64,000 bases of DNA, taken from the NCBI GenBank assembly GCA_024628785.1, contig CP102404.1, positions 930,001 through 994,000 of the forward strand, read 5' to 3'. Position numbers and translations under genes: made by a program. The notes beneath the pieces are model-generated. The model ran no database searches. It saw only the letters and a program-made list of their open reading frames with translations, and was not told where the DNA came from. How positions within the stretch are numbered: the first letter of the stretch is position 1; every line of letters starts with the position of its first letter. Below are positions 15,736 to 24,794 of the stretch, piece after piece. The stretch is from Fusobacteria bacterium ZRK30 (lineage in GTDB: Bacteria; Fusobacteriota; Fusobacteriia; Fusobacteriales; Fusobacteriaceae).

Positions 15736-16100
15736 TTAGATATTTTTCTATTCGAAGTTTGTAGTCGTCCGGCTTCAGTAGTAATGTTCCTACAATAACG
15801 ATCGTGTATTACTTATTCAGACAAAATGGTTTTAGCTTCGGTTTCTCTTTGACATCGTAATTTTTTTATAACTATAAGAAAATTTCGTACTCGTCAATCG
15901 AGAAACCATAAAAAGGAAGAGTAAGAAACCTTCTTGAATTTTTCCGTTAGCTTTTCTTTCCTACATTTAAAATTTATTCTACAAATTAGAATCAATTTTA
16001 ATAATCGTAGCATCAAGGTAGCCCGTATCAAGGGCGAAATCCTTGGAACTTTGTTTTTTTAATCTCTAAAAAAATTTAAAAAGTTCCTTTTTAGTGTAGT
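15736..16100 (+). other. non-coding block rich in inverted repeats
   Basis: GGTTTCTCTTTGAC (about 15839) faces GTCAATCGAGAAACC (about 15895-15909). Further on, CAAGG-TA-GCCC pairs with GGGC-GAAAT-CCTTG around 16014-16053. GGAACTT/AAGTTCC followed by T's (about 16049-16095) would terminate it. There is no credible gene. It adjoins repeat C2 and may belong to the same long transcript. Confidence 0.45.
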
Positions 16101-16376
16101 ATTCTAATATGTATTTAGTTTTTAAGATTCTCCCAACTTCTTTAAACCCTTTTGCTACCCCATTATTTCTATTATATGAATTTATTTTCTATAAAATTAA
16201 AAATGCCTTAACTTTACCACACCTGATAGATTTTACAAGTCTTATAGCCTCTAAAATCCATATTTTTGATACACAGATTTTGACAATAGTTTTGATAATA
16301 TTTATGAGACTATTAAAATTATCAATTATTTTAAAAAATTACAATTAAATTTTTATTAAATTTTCATTAAAATTAT

Positions 16377-16405
16377 TTGACTATATCATATTAATAAAGT
16401 ATATT
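16377..16405 (+). promoter_or_regulatory. promoter of preT-preA
   Basis: TTGACT (16377-16382), 17-base spacer, TATATT (16400-16405). The leader of about 80 bases then contains the perfect 10-bp palindrome ACTGCGCAGT (16443-16452) flanked by T's and A's, a possible operator. Confidence 0.6.
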
Positions 16406-16492
16406 CATACTATCAATTCACTTAAAAAATAAACATATTTTTACTGCGCAGTGAAAAGTTTATGAAAAATATTCAAGAATAGGAGGAATCAA

Positions 16493-17683
16493 ATGAAAAA
16501 ATATGAAGAAGAATTTGAAAATACACTATCTCCTTTGGTAGTAATCGAAGAAGCTGGAAGATGTCTGCTTTGTGAAGACGCTCCTTGCTCATCAGAATGC
16601 CCTGCAGGTACATCACCTGATAAATTTATTAGATCACTATATTTCAGAAACTTAAAAGGTGCAGTAGAAAGAATTAGAGAAAATAATATATTAGGTGGTG
16701 TCTGTGCACACGTCTGTCCTACAGAATCATATTGTAAAAAAGGCTGTAGCAGATCAGGTATTGATAAACCTGTTGAAATAGGTAAAATTCAAAGATTCTT
16801 AACTGAATACGAAAGAAAACTTAATCTTAATTTTATTAAAAAAACTCCTTTAACAAAAGAAAAAGTAGCTATCATAGGTTCTGGTCCTGCTGGATTAACT
16901 ACTGCATCAGAACTTGCAAAAGAAGGATATAAAGCAACTATATTTGAAAAATCTGAAAAACTTGGTGGATGGTTAAGATATGGAATTCCTGAATATAGAT
17001 TAGGAGAAGAAATTTTAGACCATGAAATCAATTTCATAAAAGAACAAGGTGTAGAATTTATTCTTAATTCTGAATTTGGTAAAGATATAACTTTAGAATC
17101 CCTTGAAAAAGAAGGCTTTAAGAGTATATTATTTGCTACAGGAAATAATACCGGAAGAACTTTACCTATTTTTGAAGGGAAAGAAAATGTAGAGATTGCT
17201 GTTGAATTTTTAGCAAGAATTAAAAAACAACAAAAAAATGATATTGGAAAAAATGTTGTAGTTGTAGGTGGAGGAGACGTTGCTCTTGATGCTGCTTGTT
17301 CTGCAAAATTATTAGGAGCTGAAACTGTTAAAGTAATAGCTTTAGAAACTCTTGACAAACTTCCTGCAAGTGAAGAAGAATTGAGAATTGCAAAGGAATT
17401 AAATATTCAAATTATTGGTGGATTTATACCTGAATTGATAGAAGCAGATAAAATTATATTCAAAGGTACAGATAGTAAAGATAAAATAGAAACTTATTGT
17501 GATAAAATAATTGTTGCTATTGGTCAAGAAAGTAATCTTGATTCAAGTGTAAGATCTAAAAAAGAATCTAATATTTTCTTTGCAGGAGATATTGCTGAAG
17601 GAGATAAAACGGTTGTTTGGGCAATAAAAAGAGGTAAAGAAAACGCAAAAAGCATAATTGAATTTTTAGGAGGTGTAAAATAA
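16493..17683 (+). CDS. preT: NAD-dependent dihydropyrimidine dehydrogenase subunit PreT
   Basis: 396-residue flavoprotein that feeds electrons from NADH to PreA for reduction of uracil or thymine. N-terminal Fe-S cysteines: [16 protein letters not shown] (residues 24-39) and [16 protein letters not shown] site [15 protein letters not shown] near 123; NAD site [13 protein letters not shown] near 258; late FAD motif NIFFAGDI. GltD-like proteins share this fold, but the overlap of its stop with the start of preA (shared base 17683) makes PreT the better call. Good ribosome site AGGAGGAATC. Confidence 0.88.
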   Translation: MKKYEEEFENTLSPLVVIEEAGRCLLCEDAPCSSECPAGTSPDKFIRSLYFRNLKGAVERIRENNILGGVCAHVCPTESYCKKGCSRSGIDKPVEIGKIQRFLTEYERKLNLNFIKKTPLTKEKVAIIGSGPAGLTTASELAKEGYKATIFEKSEKLGGWLRYGIPEYRLGEEILDHEINFIKEQGVEFILNSEFGKDITLESLEKEGFKSILFATGNNTGRTLPIFEGKENVEIAVEFLARIKKQQKNDIGKNVVVVGGGDVALDAACSAKLLGAETVKVIALETLDKLPASEEELRIAKELNIQIIGGFIPELIEADKIIFKGTDSKDKIETYCDKIIVAIGQESNLDSSVRSKKESNIFFAGDIAEGDKTVVWAIKRGKENAKSIIEFLGGVK

Positions 17684-18918
17684 TGTTAAAAAAAGACTTA
17701 TCAATAGAATTTATGGGCGTAAAATTTGAAAATCCATTCCTTCTTTCTTCTTCTCCAGTAGGAAACTGTTATGAAATGTGTTCAAAAGCTTTAGAAAGTG
17801 GTTGGGGAGGTATAGTTTTTAAGACTGTAGGTTTCTTTATAGCAAACGAAGTTTCTCCAAGATTTGCTGAACTACAAAAAGAAAGAGCCCCTTTTGTTGG
17901 ATTCAAGAATATGGAACAAATAGCTGAACATTCTTTGGAAGAAAACTTAGCTGCAATGAAAAAACTAAAAGAAGATTATCCTAATAAAGTTCTTATTGCA
18001 TCTATCATGGGTCAAAACGAAAAAGAATGGGAAGACCTTGCACGTCTAGTTACTGAAATAGGTGCAGATATGATTGAATGTAATTTCTCATGTCCACAAA
18101 TGACAAGTCACGCAATGGGTTCTGACGTTGGTCAAAATCCTGAATTAGTTAAAAAATACTGCCAAGCAGTAAGAAGAGGAAGTAATTTACCATTTCTTGC
18201 AAAAATGACTCCAAACATAGGTAACATGGTAGAACCAGCATATGCTTCTATGCAAGGTGGAGCTACAGGAATTGCTACTATTAATACAGTTAAATCAATT
18301 GTTGGAGTAGATCTTGAAAAACAAATAGGATTACCGATTGTAAATGGTAAATCATCTGTTTCTGGATATTCTGGAAAGGCTGTAAAACCTATAGCTCTTA
18401 GATTTATACATGAATTAAAAACAAATGAAAAAACTAAAGATGCTCCTATAAGTGGTATCGGTGGTATAGAAACTTGGGAAGACGCCTTAGAATTTATTCT
18501 TCTAGGATGTGAAACTCTACAAGTAACTACATCAATTATGCAATACGGTTATAGAATAGTAGAAGATTTAATAAGTGGTCTTTCTCATTATATGGAAGAA
18601 AAAAACATAGATAAACTTGAAGATTTAGTAGGAAAAGCAATTGATAATATTATCCCTGCTGAAGATCTTGATAGAGGATATATTGTTTATCCTGAAATAA
18701 ACAAAGATGAATGTATAAAATGTGGAAGGTGTTATATTTCATGTTACGATGGTGGACATCAAGCTATTTCTTGGGACAAAGAAAACAGAGAAGTTTCTGT
18801 TGATAAAGATAAATGTGTAGGATGTCATTTATGTTCATTAGTATGTCCTGTTAAATGTATTAGTAAAGGTGAAATAAAATTCAAAAATGAAAATGAAAAC
18901 AGAGAAATTAGCCTTTAA
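17683..18918 (+). CDS. preA: NAD-dependent dihydropyrimidine dehydrogenase subunit PreA
   Basis: 411 residues, the same length as E. coli PreA. A dihydroorotate-dehydrogenase-like FMN TIM barrel holds the active-site region [15 protein letters not shown], with the catalytic cysteine. The C-terminus carries two 4Fe-4S clusters: [11 protein letters not shown] (about 344) and [15 protein letters not shown] (about 377). Together with PreT it reduces uracil/thymine to the dihydro forms. Later pathway enzymes (hydantoinase, ureidopropionase) are not in the window. Confidence 0.92.
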   Translation: MLKKDLSIEFMGVKFENPFLLSSSPVGNCYEMCSKALESGWGGIVFKTVGFFIANEVSPRFAELQKERAPFVGFKNMEQIAEHSLEENLAAMKKLKEDYPNKVLIASIMGQNEKEWEDLARLVTEIGADMIECNFSCPQMTSHAMGSDVGQNPELVKKYCQAVRRGSNLPFLAKMTPNIGNMVEPAYASMQGGATGIATINTVKSIVGVDLEKQIGLPIVNGKSSVSGYSGKAVKPIALRFIHELKTNEKTKDAPISGIGGIETWEDALEFILLGCETLQVTTSIMQYGYRIVEDLISGLSHYMEEKNIDKLEDLVGKAIDNIIPAEDLDRGYIVYPEINKDECIKCGRCYISCYDGGHQAISWDKENREVSVDKDKCVGCHLCSLVCPVKCISKGEIKFKNENENREISL

Positions 18919-18943
18919 TATTTTTAAAATAGGGGGGTGAACA

Positions 18944-19423
18944 ATGAAAAAATTATTTTCCTTATCTTTAACCACAGGTATATTGTGTGGAATTTGGATA
19001 TTAATTGGTAATGCTCTAAACATCCCTACTTGGATTGGTTTTGCAGGTTGTACAGCTTTTTTTGCTGCAGGAGGATGTAGTGACAATGGTGTTCCAAAAG
19101 CATTATTTTCTACTCTTAGTGGTGTATTATGGGCTGTTGTCATCTTTCAACTTTCCAATTACTTTCCTGGTGAATACTCAAGTGCTACCCTTACTGCAAT
19201 TGTTACCTTCATTATGTGCATTCAAGGAGGACTTAAGTTGTTTGCATTTATTCCTGGTACCTTTATTGGTAGTTTTTCAACATTTGCTGCTGGTGGACAC
19301 TGGGAACAGGTTATCCCTGGTTTAATCCTAGGAGTGGCTCTAGGATTCTTATGTGATTATAGTGGTACAAAACTTGATTCTGTTGTAACAATTAAATCAG
19401 ATTCTAAGAATTCTGTTACCTAA
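18944..19423 (+). CDS. DUF1097 membrane protein
   Basis: 159 residues, about five hydrophobic segments, with glycine- and cysteine-rich stretches (GFAGCTAFFAAGGCSDNG). Matches the DUF1097 (YcdZ-like) family of small inner-membrane proteins. Starts 25 bases after preA behind a GGGGGGTG site, so probably cotranscribed. A role in uptake of a pyrimidine is plausible from context only. Confidence 0.75.
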   Translation: MKKLFSLSLTTGILCGIWILIGNALNIPTWIGFAGCTAFFAAGGCSDNGVPKALFSTLSGVLWAVVIFQLSNYFPGEYSSATLTAIVTFIMCIQGGLKLFAFIPGTFIGSFSTFAAGGHWEQVIPGLILGVALGFLCDYSGTKLDSVVTIKSDSKNSVT

Positions 19424-19513
19424 TATCCTTTAAGCACTAATTCCAAATATCCATTTATAAATTTACATTCTAAAAGAGCATTTCGATCTAATCCATTGAT
19501 TTGCTCAAGATAA

Positions 19514-19711
19514 GCCATAGTCTGGTATGCTGATGAAGAGTATGAGAAATTTTTGAATTTAAATGTTGTTGATGGAATTGCTGAAGTAGGGGAGCAAGGA
19601 GTTTGTATTAAATTAGTTAGAGGATATGAAAAATTCTGGGAAGAGTTAGATTTATTGAAACAAGAAAGAGAAGAAGATGCAAAAGCTCAGTGTAAGGATT
19701 TGGATAGTTGA
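19514..19711 (+). pseudogene. C-terminal fragment of an unknown protein
   Basis: An open frame of 65 codons without a start, beginning right after a TAA. It ends ..LDLLKQEREEDAKAQCKDLDS. Composition is protein-like (acidic, helical) and includes GIAEVGEQGVCIKLVRGYEK. Probably the tail of a gene whose 5' part was lost when the DUF1097/Tn3 junction formed. Not recognised. Confidence 0.35.
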
Positions 19712-19754
19712 CCCTAAACAGAGCATGGTAAATCAGTTGTAATAAAAGAATCTA

Positions 19755-19898
19755 ATGGAGGGGATGATCATAATAACAATGTTGTTGGTATTAGGATGCA
19801 TTGCTATAGTATTTGCATTTTTTGATATGTGGACTGGTGGTAGTGACAATAGAACTCGAGATGAAAATAATTTGGATGAGTTCAATGACGATAATTAA
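19755..19898 (+). CDS. small single-pass membrane peptide (44-47 aa)
   Basis: Starts at ATG 19755 or ATG 19764. The product has one hydrophobic helix (IIITMLLVLGCIAIVFAF) and an acidic hydrophilic tail ending NLDEFNDDN. The GGAGGGG site lies between the two candidate starts, so the exact start is unclear. No family recognised; it sits between a gene fragment and a Tn3 remnant. Confidence 0.35.
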   Translation: MEGMIIITMLLVLGCIAIVFAFFDMWTGGSDNRTRDENNLDEFNDDN

Positions 19899-20067
19899 TT
19901 AGAAACTAGAAAACCTTGTGTTTCCTAGGTTTTCACAATTCGGTAATGAGGATCTGAGCAGACTTCTAACCCTAGCCCCAAGTTTAGCTAGAATTAGAGT
20001 TTGTTTTCACGATTCGTATAAAGTATCACGTCGCCAATATCCACCATCTACAGTTACATAGCTCTAA

Positions 20068-20122
20068 GTCAATAAAATCAAGCGATAACTTCAGTTCGAA
20101 GCTAACACTTGATTTTTTTGAC
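20068..20122 (+). terminator. strong hairpin upstream of the Tn3 fragment
   Basis: GTCA and ATAAAATCAAG pair with CTTGATTTTTTTGAC, and inside them CTTC pairs with GAAG. The stem ends in a T-rich arm and could serve as a terminator. The stretch from 19899 to here holds no gene. It has an 8-bp hairpin (GAAAACCT/AGGTTTTC) near 19905-19930. Confidence 0.4.
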
Positions 20123-20875
20123 TAAAACTAGACTTTGGTGAAAAAATTCGGAAAAAACGGAGCGTGGCTATACAGGAACACTATACAGATACAGCTGGTT
20201 ATACCGATCAAGTTTTTGGACTTACTCAGCTCTTAGGATTTAGATTTGCTCCTAGAATAAGAGATTTAGCAGACGTTAAGCTATTTACCCTTAGTACTGT
20301 TGATGATTACAAAGGTTTAAATTTAATGTTTCGTGGAAAAATAAATGAAAAGGTAATAAAAGAAAATTATGACGATGTATTGAGGCTTGCAGCCTCCATC
20401 CGTGAAGGGACTGTTCTGGCATCCTTAATTCTTAGTAAAATAGGTTCTTATTCAAGGCAGAACGGTCTTTCTACCGCACTTAGAGAAATGGGTAAAATCG
20501 AAAAGACTATATTTATTTTAGATTATCTTTCAAGTGAAGAGTTGAGAAGAAAAATACAGAAAGGTCTCAATAAAGGGGAAGCTATGAATGGACTTGCTAG
20601 AGCTATTTTCTTTGGAAAACAAGGTGAACTAAGGGAAAGGACTTTAGAAAATCAGCTTCAAAGAGCTAGTCCTCTTAATATCCTAATAAATGCCATAAAC
20701 ACTTTACCTTGAAAAAGCTGTTGAATACAAGAAAGAAATTGGTGATTTTAATGAAGAACTACTCTCCAATATATCTCCAATGGGGTGGGAACATATAAAC
20801 TTTTTAGGTGAATACACATTTAATTCAAATGAGGGGACTTCTATAGAAGTTTTAAGAGAGTTGAATTTGCCTTAA
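20122..20875 (+). pseudogene. tnpA: Tn3-family transposase (TnpA) C-terminal remnant
   Basis: From about 20164 the frame reads HYTDTAGYTDQVFGLTQLLG, FRFAPRIRDLADVKLF, REGTVLASLILSKIGSYSRQ and GLNKGEAMNGLARAIFFGKQ, the last part of Tn3 TnpA, including FENQ-like 'LENQLQRAS'. Near 20700 the frame breaks where NTVYLEKAV is expected (NT, then YLEKAVEYKKEIGDF in another frame). It then runs to TAA at 20875 (ISPMGWEHINFLGEYTF). The N-terminal two thirds are absent, so it is a dead remnant. Confidence 0.88.
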
Positions 20876-20912
20876 GCCTGATATTAAAGGCGTTCCTCGT
20901 CAGGACAAATTC

Positions 20913-20950
20913 CTTAGCGTTGTAAATCCACATTTTCCTGACGGGACCCC
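20913..20950 (+). repeat. Tn3 38-bp terminal inverted repeat
   Basis: Exactly 38 bases, from CTTAGCGT to GGGACCCC. Reversed, it begins GGGGTCCCGTCAGG and ends ACGCTAAG, the hallmark of Tn3-family ends. It sits 37 bases past the tnpA stop; the opposite end was not found. Confidence 0.85.
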
Positions 20951-20981
20951 AAAAAGGAGAAGTAATAATTAAAGTAATTAT

Positions 20982-21046
20982 ACCTCTCCATTTTATAGAA
21001 ATTTTACATTGATTTTTAGAGTTTACACAAAACTTGCAACAGCCCC
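20982..21046 (+). repeat. solo IS-end-like repeat, copy 2
   Basis: Second copy of the element at 4765-4828 (65 bp, few differences). It lies between the Tn3 end and repeat C3. Confidence 0.6.
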
Positions 21047-21047
21047 T

Positions 21048-21240
21048 CTTAAAGTTCTTAATTTATGATAATAAATTTCTAGATACTTTGGTGATGCCCT
21101 TTACGGGTACACTTTTTTTAATTCAAAACCTATCTTTAAGGAAAAAGGTCGCTCCGTAATAAACCTTGATTTTTTTGAGGCTCTCATTTCCTTTCTAAAC
21201 TCTTTTAAAACCTAAGCCCTTATATTTATACCTTGAAGCT
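21048..21240 (+). repeat. structured repeat C, long copy 3
   Basis: Direct repeat of 15520-15735 with the same paired hairpins and downstream conserved blocks. It lies just past the 3' end of the minus-strand propeller-like gene. Confidence 0.65.
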
Positions 21241-21268
21241 TCTAAAAAATTTAGATTTATACAAATTT

Positions 21269-22141
21269 TTATTTATTTTTTTTATAAATATATAATTCAG
21301 AAATTTCTTTATCATACCCTTTATAAAAACCAACAGGCATACCTCTATCAATTTTAGTTCCTCTATTAGCGACAACTAATAAATCAGAGTTTGTGGGATC
21401 AATTGATAATCCTTCTATTTCTCCAGCTCTTATAAAATCATTCATTTCTCTATATAGAGAAACATATGTTGCCGTATCTGATGGATTAGAAAAATCTGAT
21501 ATGTAAATATTATCAGATTCATTATAATCTGCATCTCCGTCATCAGCAGCAATCAATATTTTGCCATTAATATAAAATATTCCTTGTGTATATTGTGGAT
21601 CTGGCCTTAAATGAACTTTCCTTTCATATTCTTTTGTTTTGATATCATATGAATATAAATATCTTCCTTTAGTCCAATCTGCCATCCACACTTTCCCGTT
21701 AACTCTATCAACCGTTAAACCACATACTTCCACTTGTCCAGATTCAGCATTCCAAGGAATAGAGTATTTATATTTTAAAGTTTTGGCATCATACACTGCT
21801 ATTTGTATATTTTTACTCACTCCAAAATCAAAAATTTCAATACCTGTATAAATTTCGTTGTTATAAATATCAATATCTCCAAAGTGGTTTGCTGCTTTTT
21901 CTAGCTTCGTAAAAGGATTCAAATTTTCTGAAACAAGTTTTCCATCTTTAGTATATTTATAAAGAGCTTTACTACTTGAAACATAATAATAATTTTTATC
22001 CGCAGCTATTCCTTGTCTACCTTTTACCTTAATAACTTTACTGAGTACATAATCCTTACCATTTTTAGGTATAGAAGCTCCAAAAATTCCTGTAGTCAGT
22101 ACAATAAAGATAAATAATTTAAATAATTTTTTCATTCTCAC
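21269..22141 (-). CDS. secreted beta-propeller-like protein
   Basis: 290 residues. A signal peptide (KKLFKLFIFIVLTTGIFGAS) is followed by repeating aromatic/Asp-rich strands: YYYVSSSKALYKYTKDGK, GLTVDRVNGKVWMADW, YLYSYDIKTKEYE, and IEGLSIDPTNSDLLVVANRG. These are typical of SMP-30/NHL-like propellers. It has its own GGAGAG site; either of the first two ATGs could be used. There is no operon partner. The ligand or enzyme role is unknown. Confidence 0.55.
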   Translation of the reverse strand: MRMKKLFKLFIFIVLTTGIFGASIPKNGKDYVLSKVIKVKGRQGIAADKNYYYVSSSKALYKYTKDGKLVSENLNPFTKLEKAANHFGDIDIYNNEIYTGIEIFDFGVSKNIQIAVYDAKTLKYKYSIPWNAESGQVEVCGLTVDRVNGKVWMADWTKGRYLYSYDIKTKEYERKVHLRPDPQYTQGIFYINGKILIAADDGDADYNESDNIYISDFSNPSDTATYVSLYREMNDFIRAGEIEGLSIDPTNSDLLVVANRGTKIDRGMPVGFYKGYDKEISELYIYKKNK

Positions 22142-22262
22142 TCTCCTTATATATATATTTTCTATATAATATTATTATACTAATGTTTCAAAGTCAACTA
22201 TAAACTTAATAAATTGAATATCAATAATTTCATATTCTTCTTTCTATTTTTTAGGTTATTCT

Positions 22263-23066
22263 TTAGGAATCCTTCTCCAATAACTCCGCCACATTCTTCG
22301 GCACCTCAGTCTGAGCATAGATAGTCGTAGTGGATATATCACTGTGCCCCAGTAATTTCTGGATTTGATTGAGGGGTAATCCTCTTTTCAATAGAATAGT
22401 AGCATAGGTATGTCGGAGAGAATGCAGATGGGTATATCCCATCCTCCTCAAACCTCGATCGACTATTCCCCTAGGCTTCTTATATCCTCCTCTTCCGGTA
22501 TCTTTTAGATCTTTCAACCCTTTTAATATCCAGTCTGAAGTCGGAACTATCCTCTGTTTATTTCTCTTTCCAATTACCTTTATCTGCCCATCTTCAGCTT
22601 CTACAGTTTGTATCTCACTGATTCTCAAACCACAAGTGAGCATCAATGCTAGCCATATTCCCTCTCTTTTTCCCTTGCCTATAAGTTCCTTAGCATGATT
22701 TTTTATCTCAATAAATTCCTTCTCACTCTTAGTTGCAGGTATTCTACTTTTATGTCCTATGATTACCAGTTTATTTAGTTCTATGTATAGTTTTGGATAG
22801 TCACTCCTAAGATACCATTTCCCTAGCTGCTTTAGTGCGGATACTAATTTTCTCTTGGTATTGAGATCCTTTGACATGATCCCTTTCTCCAGTTCCTCGA
22901 TATTTAGATTATAGATAGTTTTGTTGTTGGATCTTGCTACCCCATTCCAAAACTTTATGGCTGATTTATAGGTTTTCAGGGTATTCTGGCTATGTTCAGA
23001 AGCTCTCAAGAAAATAAAAAACTTCTCCATCTTGGGAGGTCTTCCCTTTTTTCCTTTCAAACCCAT
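22263..23066 (-). CDS. tyrosine recombinase/integrase
   Basis: 267 residues. A SAM-like N-terminal domain (SEHSQNTLKTYKSAIKFWNG) is followed by the catalytic domain with TCGLRISEIQ (Arg), KVIGKRNKQR (Lys), HLHSLRHTYAT (His/Arg), LLGHSDISTT (His) and TIYAQ (Tyr nucleophile). The motif set is complete, so it is probably active. It is XerC/D-sized and lacks the extra patch of integron integrases as far as I can see. The frame extends upstream without an ATG. Neighbours are a CRISPR relic and IS ends; its target site is not evident. Confidence 0.85.
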   Translation of the reverse strand: MGLKGKKGRPPKMEKFFIFLRASEHSQNTLKTYKSAIKFWNGVARSNNKTIYNLNIEELEKGIMSKDLNTKRKLVSALKQLGKWYLRSDYPKLYIELNKLVIIGHKSRIPATKSEKEFIEIKNHAKELIGKGKREGIWLALMLTCGLRISEIQTVEAEDGQIKVIGKRNKQRIVPTSDWILKGLKDLKDTGRGGYKKPRGIVDRGLRRMGYTHLHSLRHTYATILLKRGLPLNQIQKLLGHSDISTTTIYAQTEVPKNVAELLEKDS

Positions 23067-23365
23067 ACCTTCAGGAATATATTCCCCTAAATTTTCTTGA
23101 ATTTCTCTACCTTTACTTTCATACCTTTCCTCAGTTTCTTTTGTAGAAGAGAAACTATAAGAAGGAAGAGTTATTATTTAGAATTAATGTTCTGCTTACA
23201 CTCTCTTCAATCTCAATAAATTCAAAGAAAATAAGTCATTCTCAGTTAATTTAATACCACCTATAAGGTTTAGCCTTCATTATAAAAATTAAAAACTAGA
23301 ATCTATCTAATTTTAACTAAATTATGAACTCACTGAGTTCACTTTTTTCATTAAAATCTATTACT
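23067..23365. other. non-coding stretch between integrase and CRISPR relic
   Basis: About 300 AT-rich bases. An extension of the integrase frame (..ETEERYESKGREIQENLGEY..) stays open to roughly 23170 but has no start codon. Nothing else seen. Confidence 0.35.
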
Positions 23366-23528
23366 ATTTGAATACGTCTTACGTTAATCATCTATTCAGG
23401 GAGACCAAGGCAGTTATAGCAGACTTTCTAAAATTTAAATACATCTTATGTTGATCATCTATTTTCATAATTAGCCATCTTTTGCGGTATATCCCCCTAT
23501 TTAAATACATCTTATGTTGATCATCTAT
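23366..23528 (-). CRISPR. orphan CRISPR relic: three repeats, two spacers
   Basis: Two identical 30-bp repeats (23433-23462, 23499-23528) begin ATTTAAATACAT and end GATCATCTAT. A third, degenerate copy (23366-23395) has four changes. Spacers are 37 bp (23396-23432) and 36 bp (23463-23498) and unrelated to each other. Read on the minus strand the repeat ends GATGTATTTAAAT, as in many type I-B arrays, and the degenerate copy then lies at the distal end. The leader position (after 23528) is occupied by an IS-end sequence. There are no cas genes in the window. Confidence 0.8.
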
Positions 23529-23531
23529 ATA

Positions 23532-23543
23532 GGGGCTGTTGCA
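23532..23543 (-). repeat. IS-end motif at the CRISPR leader position
   Basis: GGGGCTGTTGCA, the inverse of the tip of the repeats at 4765-4828 and 20982-21046. It starts three bases after the last CRISPR repeat, so an insertion or deletion event probably removed the leader. Confidence 0.4.
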
Positions 23544-23588
23544 CCACACGCTATCCCCCTAAAATGGTGTAAACTTATATAGACATTT

Positions 23589-23614
23589 AAAAAGCTCCCA
23601 ATTTGGGAGCTTTT
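23589..23614. terminator. bidirectional terminator
   Basis: AAAAAGCTCCC, AATTT loop, GGGAGCTTTT. It ends the leftward dCache gene and anything read from the left. Confidence 0.75.
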
Positions 23615-23658
23615 CTTTTAATTTAAAGTATCTATCATTAATTAGAGGTTTAAAGTGA

Positions 23659-24750
23659 TTATTTTTTATTTAATTCTTCCTTTTTTTTTAGCAATGCTCT
23701 AGAATGTTCATATTTATAGTATTTAGAATTTGAATATATAATAGACAATAGTAAAGCTATAATGGTTAAGAATAATACCCTTTGAAAAAAAATAAAATTA
23801 TTTTCATGTTCATATTTTGAAACATGTGCTTTTGTAAAGATTATCCAATAATAATTTTTATTATTTGTTTTATTTGGATAAATCTTATTATAAGTGTATA
23901 AAATCTTATTTTGATAGACACTACCAGAATTATTTTTTTGGATTTGTTTCCATACTTCTGGAGAATCATTTTTAAAATTAAGATCTTTTCTATCTTCAAG
24001 CATAAATCCCCATTCTTTGTATTTTTCTACTGATTTTAAATAATATGAGTTCTCATCTATTAAAAAAGGTAATGCGTCCTCTTGAATTTGAAGTTTTTTA
24101 TTAATATTGTCCAACAATTCTTCACCAAAATAATTTATGATAACGATTCCTTTTCTTCTTCCCTCGGAATCAAATACAGGTGTTGCAAACCTTAGAGTAG
24201 GGTTATAAGGGAACTCTATACTGCCATTTTCTATATTAAGATCAAATTTAGATAAAAAAATTTTTTTTTCATCTAAAATAATAGTATCTTTGAAGTAATA
24301 TCTATTAACTTTATTTTGTAAATTTTCTTTTTTTACTATATAAGGATCTCCTTTGTTGTAATTAATTCTAACTATTTCCATACCACTTTCATCTATATAT
24401 CTAATTTGACTATATGTTTTTTTATTCTTTGAGAACAATAAAAAATCTTCTTCTATACCATTTAAATCTTTTATCTGACCATTCAAATATTTATTAAACT
24501 GAAAATTTTGAGATAAATACATTAAATCTGATGAGACACTTAACACGTCATCTAATAAAATATTATGTATTTTTTGTACTTCTATTATTTCAATAGCTTT
24601 AATTCTTTTCAAAGTATCTTCGTTATTTTTAGACTTAATTGTTAACAGAACAGAAATCCCAATAATAATTATAGGAATAAAAATAATTAATATATATTTT
24701 AATTTATATTTAATCTTTTGATAGTTTAAATTTTTCATAGTTAACTCCAT
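23659..24750 (-). CDS. dCache sensor protein lacking an output domain
   Basis: 363 residues. First membrane helix YILIIFIPIIIIGISVLLTI, a large extracytoplasmic double-Cache-like region (RYIDESGMEIVRINYNKGDP; RFATPVFDSEGRRKGIVIIN), second helix VLFLTIIALLLSIIYSNS, then a short charged coiled coil ending EELNKK at the stop. Sensors of this type normally continue into GGDEF, HD-GYP or kinase domains. A gene fragment with GGDEF/HD-GYP-like pieces lies just upstream at 24795-24966. I infer a truncated c-di-GMP signalling protein. Confidence 0.65.
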   Translation of the reverse strand: MELTMKNLNYQKIKYKLKYILIIFIPIIIIGISVLLTIKSKNNEDTLKRIKAIEIIEVQKIHNILLDDVLSVSSDLMYLSQNFQFNKYLNGQIKDLNGIEEDFLLFSKNKKTYSQIRYIDESGMEIVRINYNKGDPYIVKKENLQNKVNRYYFKDTIILDEKKIFLSKFDLNIENGSIEFPYNPTLRFATPVFDSEGRRKGIVIINYFGEELLDNINKKLQIQEDALPFLIDENSYYLKSVEKYKEWGFMLEDRKDLNFKNDSPEVWKQIQKNNSGSVYQNKILYTYNKIYPNKTNNKNYYWIIFTKAHVSKYEHENNFIFFQRVLFLTIIALLLSIIYSNSKYYKYEHSRALLKKKEELNKK

Positions 24751-24794
24751 GTGTTATTTATTTTTTTAAATTTACATACACTCCTGCCAGACAG

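Noticed and set aside
16109-16348. 79-codon hydrophobic open frame before preT
   Set aside because: No ribosome site, AT-driven composition, starts within the terminator-like end of the structured block; probably chance.
22263-23066. Integron integrase with A/B/C repeats as attC sites
   Set aside because: The recombinase is XerC/D-sized without the integron-specific patch, and the repeats lack RYYYAAC/GTTRRRY core sites. Kept only as a loose hypothesis that the recombinase could act on folded repeats.
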